NCBI RefSeq assembly: GCF_963675165.1 | Contig: NC_087377.1 | Location: 9,565,122 to 9,629,121, forward strand | Reading direction: 5' to 3' | Length of the DNA: 64,000 bases | Source of the DNA: Halichondria panicea | Taxonomy: Eukaryota; Porifera; Demospongiae; Suberitida; Halichondriidae | Shown here: in pieces, positions 57,571 to 64,000 of the stretch | Layout: the number at the start of each line of letters is the position of its first letter | How positions within the stretch are numbered: position 1 is the stretch's first letter | The notes under the pieces: generated by a model | Told to the model about the DNA's origin: nothing | Database searches by the model: none | What the model saw: the letters and a program-made list of their open reading frames with translations, nothing else | Made by a program: the position numbers and the translations under genes

Positions 57571-59764
57571 TGTCATAGGATAGAACCTCCGGGCGACAGT
57601 TTCTCCCCCGGAGCCTGCGGTCTTAGGACAATGCCTCCCCCCCCCCCCCCGGTGGTTTCGTCCTAGGACAGAATCCCCGCCCCCAGGATATATCATCCGG
57701 GTACATGTACCCTGTCAAAACCTGTCAAGGCTTTAGTATAATAAGCGTGCGCGTGCATGTGAAATGTATAGACTGTTAGCAATCAGAATGGCTACTCAAC
57801 AAGAGTATGAGGACATACTGCTGTACAAGACTGCTGCCAGCAATGCTGGCCAGAAGAAATACAGAGACGGGCTTTCCACTAATGACAAGAGAAGTATAAG
57901 AGACAAAGTTCAAAGATATGCTCTGCAGCAACAATGCTTATACCTGCCTGAGAAGGACAGCACTGGCATGCATAGAATGAGAAGAGTTGTGGTGAAGCAA
58001 GAGGAGAAAAGCAGGATACTAAACATGTGCCACGATGGACTGGATGGAATGCATTTTGGGAGAGACAAGACCTATGGAAAGGTATATTTATCATCATATC
58101 TTATAAAGTATAATTATATCTGTTTCATGCATGTAGGTTGCTCAGGATTTCTACTGGAAAGGCCTACATGCTGACGTCATACAGCTCTGCAAGCACTGCG
58201 ACAAATGCCAACGAACGAATCACCAACTGCAGAAGCCCAGAGCAGAACTACACCCCATCCCTGTGACAAAGGTCTGGTACAGAGTTGGTATTGACTTGGT
58301 AGGACCTCTACCTGAAACAAGCTCTGGAAACAAGTACATTATATCACCCTCTCAGACTATTTCTCTAAGTGGCCTGAGGCTGCCCCACTCCCATCAAAAT
58401 CAGCAGAAGGTGTAGCAAAATTTCTGTTTGACACATTTTGCAGGCATGGGTGGCCAAAAGTGATTCAATCAGACCAAGGAAGAGAGTTTATCAACGAAAT
58501 CAACACCCGACTTTTTCAGTTGACTGACATACAGCACTGCATGCGTATCAAGTGCTTACCACCCACAAGCATGTCTATTTTCTTGGTAGAATATTCTGTA
58601 TAAGCTGTGTATATATCTTGTACAATTCTTAGACTTCTGTGTATATGATTATAGGGAACGATGTGGCTGAAGACCCTAGATCTAAACCTCTTTGACAAAC
58701 AAGTGTTGAGTGCAATAGGTGGTATGCTCTCCGACAAGCATATGCGTGTAGCCCACCAGTTATTATCGATGCAATTCCTTAAGTTTGAAGGCTGCTATAA
58801 TACTCTCTTGGCCCAATTAAAGGCATTTCCACCAGTTTCCAATAATCAAGGCCCAGGTAAGACAACGTTTATGTAATTATGATAATTTTACTTGTACACG
58901 TGCAGCTGTGCAAATCTTCTTTGTTGAAGAACGACAGCACTGGATTGCCACTTCTCTGTTTAAGGGTGAACTGTATTTGTACGACAGCTGCTTCAATGGA
59001 ACGCTTTCCCCAAGTACTGAGCTCCAGATAGCACAAGTGTATAGCCCATTAATTCAATGCAATGGGCTGTTGATTTCTGTGGTGGCTCTCCAGCAGCAAG
59101 AGGGTGCTAACAACTGCGGACTATTTAGCATTGCTGCTGCATATCACGCTGCTATGAACGATAATGTGGATTCTCTAGTGTTTGATGAGGCCAAAATGAG
59201 AGCACATCTCATTAAGTGCTTTGAGAAGGGCAAACTCTCACAGTTCCCTCGCACAAAGAAAGCGATGCCCAAAAGACCAACACCACAAACCATTGCCATT
59301 ACAATATACTGCATGTGCAAGAGACTGGACTCTTTTGAGGATATGGTCATGTGTGACAAATGTAGTGAGTGGTATCACTATCGCTGTGCCAAAATTCGCA
59401 AAGAACCAGTAGGTAATTGGTTTTGTTCTGGTTGCATCACTTTATGATTTGTGCACTTTTGGTTATATTTATTGTACTTCTTTCTCTTGCATTGTTGTAT
59501 ATATTGAGTATTGAGATCTATAACATAATAGATACAGCATCTATTGCATCTAGTTAGGCTTTGTCTATGGCTGTTTACTTCGTAGCCTAGACTAGTCCTC
59601 TCAGATTACCTATGGACTGACTTTCACCTGCACCGCAGAATGGGGGAGCTCTGGTCCTGGGGTAGGAGCTTTTGTCCTAGGACAGAAACTCCGGGGGGAG
59701 GATTTATCCTAAGGACGGAACCCCCCCGGAGCTCCTGTCCTGGGGGAGGCCGTGTCCTGTGACA
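57571..59764 (+). mobile_element. Ginger1-like DNA transposon with CCGG target duplication
   Basis: The left end TGTCATAGGATAGAACCTCC and the right end TCCTGTGACA are inverted; the flanking 4 bp on both sides are CCGG. Subterminal regions carry repeated TCCTAGGACA words and G/C runs. The interior encodes a gypsy-type integrase followed by a Ulp1-like protease and PHD finger. From memory of the Ginger literature, TG...CA ends, a 4-bp duplication, and extra Ulp1/OTU and PHD domains fit Ginger1. Confidence 0.75.
57788..59447 (+). pseudogene. Ginger1-like transposase: integrase + Ulp1-like protease + PHD
   Basis: Exons: 57788-58081, 58137-about 58580, 58655-58856, 58906-59447. Exon 1 starts MATQQEYEDILLYKT and ends in an H2C2 zinc-binding region that continues in exon 2 (H..H in MCHDGLDGMHF; CKHCDKC). 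Exon 2 has the integrase core: GIDLVGPLPE (first Asp), VIQSDQGREF (second Asp), and a decayed YHPQ/LVE region. Frame changes occur near 58340 and 58530. Exons 3 and 4 form a C48/Ulp1-like protease: MLSDKHMRVAHQLL, HWIATSL (His), LYLYDS (Asp), ANNCGLFS (Cys). A PHD finger closes the protein (YCMCKR, CDKCSEWYHYRC, WFCSGC). The protease-PHD part is open over 179 codons and might still be made; the integrase is broken, so the element is not autonomous as read. Confidence 0.75.
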
Positions 59765-60132
59765 CCGGGAATCTTCGACTGAGGGCTCTATCCAATTAAA
59801 GAAAGGTAGGGGCAGGGCCAGACAAAGAGAAATTTTGAAAAAAGTCAAATCTGGTTGTAGCCTCCTGTTTATCGAAAATCAAGTGTATTTATAGATACTT
59901 ACCGTCTACTCTTAGCTTTTACTAGCCCGTATGAAATTTTACAACGAATATCTCTTCATCTGGCCCTCTGGAAGGTACTTAGCTACATATAGATACCAAT
60001 AAAGCTTGCTGAAAGTACTTACTGCTCTTATAAATTGACGCAAAAAATAGTCTATGTACTTGCGGTTTTGATGCCCACTTTTCTCATTCATGCATCTTCA
60101 TAATCATGGCATTCTTACACAAAAGAATAACA
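59765..60132. other. Non-coding spacer
   Basis: Between the Ginger1-like and Merlin elements. No ORF with a domain. Confidence 0.35.
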
Positions 60133-60413
60133 GGATCAGGTGTCATATACGGCACCTCGCTAATTAGATTCATAAACGTGTGGGCAAGACACAGGAAGCC
60201 ATGTGCAAGTCCTTAGCAACACAAAATCAATGTACACAGCAAAGAAGATCTGGCTACATAACCAAAAACAGTGACTGAGTGAGTCAGTAAAATAATAATA
60301 CCAATGGTTGACTATATAGTGTTAAATAATACCAATGGCTGACTAAAATCCTGGTTAAATAATGTTGAATAATGGTAGAGATGTAAGAACTGCCATTCTC
60401 ACTCTCACACAGG

Positions 60414-61578
60414 TTATTGTTGTGCTATTTCCCCAAGAATGGAGTTGAAGGCATCCTTGTGGCTAGTGGTAAATCTTTCCCTCCACATAAATTCATCCAA
60501 ATAGCTTGGAAGTTGATGACCGTCACATCCTTTCATCCTCTTGAATTTTGTTTTGACACGGTTCCAGTAGGATTCCACATTCTGGGTATGTGTTCCAGTT
60601 ACCGGGTCGACAAAATGCAGTGAGTGGTTTACAGCAGAATAACTGCTGAAATTGGGAAGAGAAAGCATGTTGTTGTACGCTGCCCACTGGTCTGAGTGAA
60701 TGGTTGTTCCAGGAGCTACATGAGCCTGGATGATAGGCAATAGAACGACAGCTCTTCGGTCATTCACAATCTCCATGTATCCTAGAGCTGGTGTTACCGA
60801 TGTATCTACCAAACCAAACACCCATATCTCTTGCATTGTAGCTCTTCCTCTGTGATGCTGTTTGTATGTGTACAGCACAAACGTACACTAATGTATAATT
60901 TATATATTAATTCACCTTTGGTTTGTGTCGGAATAGAGATTCATCGATCTGCACTGTTATACCAGGCCCACCCAGAATACACGGTGTGTTGACAAGCTTG
61001 GCGGAACAAACTTCCCTCAACCACTGGTATACATTGATCGCAGTTTTTTTCTCCACTTCTGCCAGCTGGTCTGTACTAGTTACAGGGAACTCCCACGCCC
61101 ATAAGTGAATTATCATCAGCCACTTCTGTAGAGTTAGTTTTGATTTGGAAAAAAAACTTCCGTGTCTTATTGATTTTCTTGTTTTGCATTGCCTGCACCA
61201 CCAACTAACTTGATCAGACACATCACGTCGTGGTTTTTCGGACATTGGGATGTTACACCTATTGTGAATGGTCGTATATAATTTGTTGCTGCTACATTGC
61301 TTATTAATTTTTATTAACAGTTGCTGCTACATTGCTTATTTTATTATTATTTATCAGTTGCTGCTACATTGCTTATTTTATTATTATTTATCAGTTGCTG
61401 CTACATTGCTTATAATTAATAATTGATTTTTATTATTTATAATTATTTATCAGTCAACTCATGGTTGGTTATACCTTGAGCAATCACAGGTAGATGCCAG
61501 CAAGTGTCTCTGTCTTAAATACTGGATGATACCTGCCACTCCACCAAACAACACCGGTCCTATCACCAAAAAAGACAT
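60414..61578 (-). CDS. Merlin transposase (IS1595/ISXO2-like DDE)
   Basis: Three exons, minus: 61475-61578, 60916-61258, 60414-60857. They total 891 nt, 296 aa, with no lesion. The first exon begins MSFLVIGPVLFGG and ends in STCDCSR; it joins RCNIPMSEK to make a small Cys motif, followed by WWCRQCKTRKS (zinc-ribbon-like N-terminus). The catalytic triad is visible: D140 in QIDESLF, D205 in IHSDQWAAY, E244 in QNVESYWNRVK. This is the DDE layout of bacterial IS1595/ISXO2 and eukaryotic Merlin transposases. Donors are GTATAA and GTGAAT, acceptors AATAG and CAAACAG. Intact frame plus near-identical TIRs suggest recent activity. It would bind the ends at 60133 and 61696 and cut and paste the element. 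Confidence 0.88.
61299..61440. repeat. Tandem repeat in the first intron of the Merlin gene
   Basis: AGTTGCTGCTACATTGCTTA followed by a TTATTATTTATC spacer, about 38-46 bp per unit, repeated about three to four times. Confidence 0.75.
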
Positions 61579-62007
61579 AGTTTGTATTCTACTTCTTCAA
61601 TTTCGCGGTAAACTTGCAGCAAGCACATGGCTTCCTGTGTCCCGCCCACACGTTTATGAATCTAATTAGCGAGGTGCCGTATATGACACCTGATCCGACT
61701 TCTTCTTGACACGTGACATCAATTGCAATGAATAACATTAATAATGGTTATGAATCTCATTAACACTACATAATCTACATCATCTACATTAAATGTTGGT
61801 AATGAATAAAATTAATCTTATCAGTGCCTGACCCAGGCCTTAACTACACAGAGCTTTATCTGGTTGTGATCATTATTTTTGTTTGTACGCGCATGTGGAC
61901 AGTTGTACCATGTGCCATGAAGTGAACTTATGATAATCAGTCAAGTTGATAGTTGTTAATCTAACTGAGTAGGATAAGCGAATACGCTGCTTGTGTGTAT
62001 ACTTAAG

Positions 62008-62631
62008 CAGTGGCGTAGGAAGCACGGGTGCTCAGGGTGCTGGAGCACCCCCTTATCTCAAGCTACCTTACCTACTTGCTCCATGAACTTTCAGAGCAGC
62101 TAGCTAGAAGTCCAGCTAGTAGCTAGCTATTAGTTACTAAGCTAGCTATACTAGCATAGTTATGTACACAGTACAAAGGTCAGCTAGATGAACCACATCG
62201 TAGATATCTCTTATAAAGAGCAAGCACATTGCGAATCTGCAACAAGCAAGTCTCCTCTCATTTTTGACATTAATGGTAGCCATGAACAGCTACTAAAGAG
62301 GGTAGCTAGACTATAGATCAAGTGTAATTGGATCCTAAAATAGACATGCTGTAGTTAAAACGTTCGTTTTCTTCACTGCGAAGATTAAAACGTTCCTCCG
62401 AAGTACAATGACACATGCAATGCAATCTTTTTTATTGTATATTCATACCCACTTAACAGATTCTATAGATTTAAAGTATATAGCATAAAAATTTTGATAC
62501 TGATAATTTTATACCAAATTTGCTCAGAATTAATCTCCGGGAATGTAGAGTGCCAAAATTTTCCTGGGGCAAGCCCCGGACCCCCAGATTTGTAAAGCAC
62601 CCCCTTACAAAAACATCTTCCTACTCCTCTG
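62008..62631. mobile_element. MITE with CAGTGGCGTAGGAAG termini and 5-bp duplication
   Basis: CAGTGGCGTAGGAAGCACGG at the left; CTTCCTACTCCTCTG at the right. Flanks TTAAG on both sides. Inner inverted words GGTGCTGGAGCACCCCC and GCACCCCCTTACAAAAAC. No transposase. Confidence 0.65.
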
Positions 62632-62699
62632 TTAAGATCGCCTACTAACATGGTCCTTCGAACCGGATCCTTCTAAAACTTAGGGAGGAAATCGATAGG

Positions 62700-62815
62700 C
62701 GAAAAGAAAATTACTCAACGGATTAACTCTAATTGTACGAACAGAAGCAAGTTTACTCAACGGATTAACTCTAATTGTACGAATAGAAGCAAGTTTACTC
62801 AATGGATAATCTCTA
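62700..62815. repeat. Tandem 54-bp repeat before the BEL gag
   Basis: TACTCAACGGATTAACTCTA then ATTGTACGAAYAGAAGCAAG repeated twice, with a third diverged partial unit. Probably leader sequence between the left LTR and gag; the LTR itself cannot be delimited because the right copy is outside the window. Confidence 0.55.
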
Positions 62816-62847
62816 ATAGTGCGGAATTCGCCGGAAGAAAGTACAGC

Positions 62848-64000
62848 ATGACTGATTCAGAAAACTTGGCAAGAAAACGGAGGATAAGAGGAGGTCACAG
62901 AGGCTCTGCTACAAGGTCAATGAACACAGTTGAAGCTCTGCTGGCTGAAGAAGAACCTGACCCAGCCCGATTGGCACAACTCAAGTTGAGCCTTGAGGAA
63001 AAACTCAGCACCCTGACACGATTGGACTCGGAAATATTGGACCTCACTGAAAATGAACACTTAGAAGGCGAGATTCTGGAGTCTGACGAATTCAAGGACG
63101 GAGTGTATAGAGCAATTGTGCAACTTGACCGTGCAGCCACAAGTAGGGCTGCAGCTCCTATTATTGTTCCCACTACTGTTCCTGTTGTTCCCACTACTGT
63201 TCCTGCTGTTCCCACTACTGTTCCCACTACTGTTCCTGCTGTTCCTGCTGTTCCCACTATGGTTCCTGCTGTTTCTGCTGCTCCCACTACTACTGTTACT
63301 ACTGACCCACCAGTCAGTACAGCCCTGGCTACCGGGACATCAACTACCAGGACAGTGACGACAGGGACGACTCCAATCTCCACTCCAGCAGTCATTCCCA
63401 CGCTTGGAGTTCGTCTACCCAAGATCACGATGCAGCCATTCGACGGTGATGTCACGAACTGGACTTCATTTTGGGATTCATTTGACTCAGCAATACACCG
63501 AAATGCAGGTCTAAACGAAATCGACAAGTTTAACTACCTTCGTTCCCTACTGAAGGGGTCTGCACGAGACGCAAATATCTGGTTTGATGCTCACAGAAGC
63601 CAACTACACTGAGGCCATTTCGATTCTGAGACGCCGTTTTGGCAACAAGCAGCAGATTATATCCAAGCACATGGACATCCTCATGGGGACGGATGCTGTA
63701 ACGTCCCCCAATAATGTGAAGGCCCTACGTCACTTCCATGACATTGTTGAATCGAACATTAGAAGTTTGAAGGCATTAGGAGTGGCGGCAGAAACGTATG
63801 GAAGCCTACTTGCGTCTGTCCTGATGAATAAACTTCCTAATGATTTGCGCTTGATCATCGGGCGCAAGATTGGTGAATTAGACTGGCAGCTGGACACCAT
63901 CATGACCGAACTGCTACAAGAAGTTGAAGCCCGTGAACGAGCGAACCCATTGCGATGCCCCAGCCCGAAGAGGGGAAATGGAAAGACACCACCAACAGCT
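62848..64000 (+). pseudogene. BEL/Pao retrotransposon gag (DUF1759-like), one frameshift, runs off the edge
   Basis: Begins MTDSENLARKRRIRGGHRGS. An acidic helical part follows, then a Thr/Val/Pro repeat (VPTTVPAVPTTVP-type, residues about 105-150). From about residue 190 the BEL/Pao gag motif appears: LPKITMQPFDGDVTNWTSFW, then FNYLRSLLKGSA. Near 63572 an extra A shifts the frame; the continuation in the other frame is ISGLMLTEANYTEAISILRR, RFGNKQQIISKHMD, then VLMNKLPNDLRLIIGRKIGE, again typical for the family. The protein is still open at the window end, so protease and reverse transcriptase would lie beyond. The single lesion could be an error or a young inactivation. Confidence 0.8.

Larger units (their letters stand above)
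60133..61696 (-). mobile_element. Merlin DNA transposon, apparently complete
   Basis: Terminal inverted repeats of about 70 bp: GGATCAGGTGTCATATACGG at the left and its exact inverse at the right, continuing through CACCTCGCTAATTAGATTC and ACACAGGAAGCCATGTGC with almost no mismatch. The interior holds an intact transposase. Immediate flanks do not give an obvious 8-9-bp duplication, which Merlin normally makes. Confidence 0.85.

Noticed and set aside
62895-63527. 210-codon minus ORF rich in Val/Gly/Thr
   Set aside because: Antisense shadow of the BEL gag Thr/Pro repeat.
1-64000. tRNA, snRNA or 5S genes
   Set aside because: No cloverleaf with A and B boxes or conserved small-RNA text was noticed by eye; a covariance search would be needed to exclude them.

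Overview
The window reads as nuclear DNA of a marine invertebrate, most likely a demosponge. The evidence is short-intron genes (many introns about 54-80 bp with GT-AG borders), modular Ig/FN3/sushi receptors, animal-type DNA transposons (Merlin, Ginger1-like), a BEL/Pao retroelement, and a nuclear copy of a mitochondrial large-subunit rRNA carrying a hairpin insertion of the kind known from sponge mtDNA. The species cannot be named from the sequence alone.

Layout. 1-21 kb is almost entirely repeats: a RecQ-like helicase pseudogene (1.65-2.17 kb), many small inverted-repeat elements, one clear single-exon gene of 174 codons (7576-8100), and two degenerate telomere-like tracts (13.0-13.5 kb G-rich, 18.8-19.0 kb C-rich). 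22.2-54.9 kb holds three paralogous cell-surface receptor genes. Receptor A (minus, 22176-25237) splices to an intact 680-aa reading frame. Receptor B (plus, 41292-44297) is a close relative broken by a frameshift and a stop. Receptor C (minus, 47368-54903) splices to an intact 684-aa frame. A decayed Ig exon of the same family lies at 27.3 kb. Between them sit a decayed zinc-metalloprotease gene (33.3-34.8 kb), the mitochondrial rRNA copy (35.3-36.7 kb) and more small transposons. 55-64 kb is a transposon cluster: a Ginger1-like element with TIRs and a CCGG duplication (57571-59764), a Merlin element with an intact three-exon transposase (60133-61696), and the start of a BEL/Pao element running off the right edge.

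The most interesting system is the receptor cluster. Each gene has a signal peptide, Ig, FN3-like and sushi-like exons, then two consecutive transmembrane exons, both phase 1-1 and a multiple of three, then a tyrosine-motif tail. A and B have nearly the same ectodomain but unrelated tails, while B and C share the ITAM-like tail. C also has two candidate versions of one ectodomain exon with the same phase. This suggests an exon-shuffled receptor family in which membrane topology and signalling tail can vary. Exon structures are reconstructed by eye from splice sites and frame continuity; no transcript was available.
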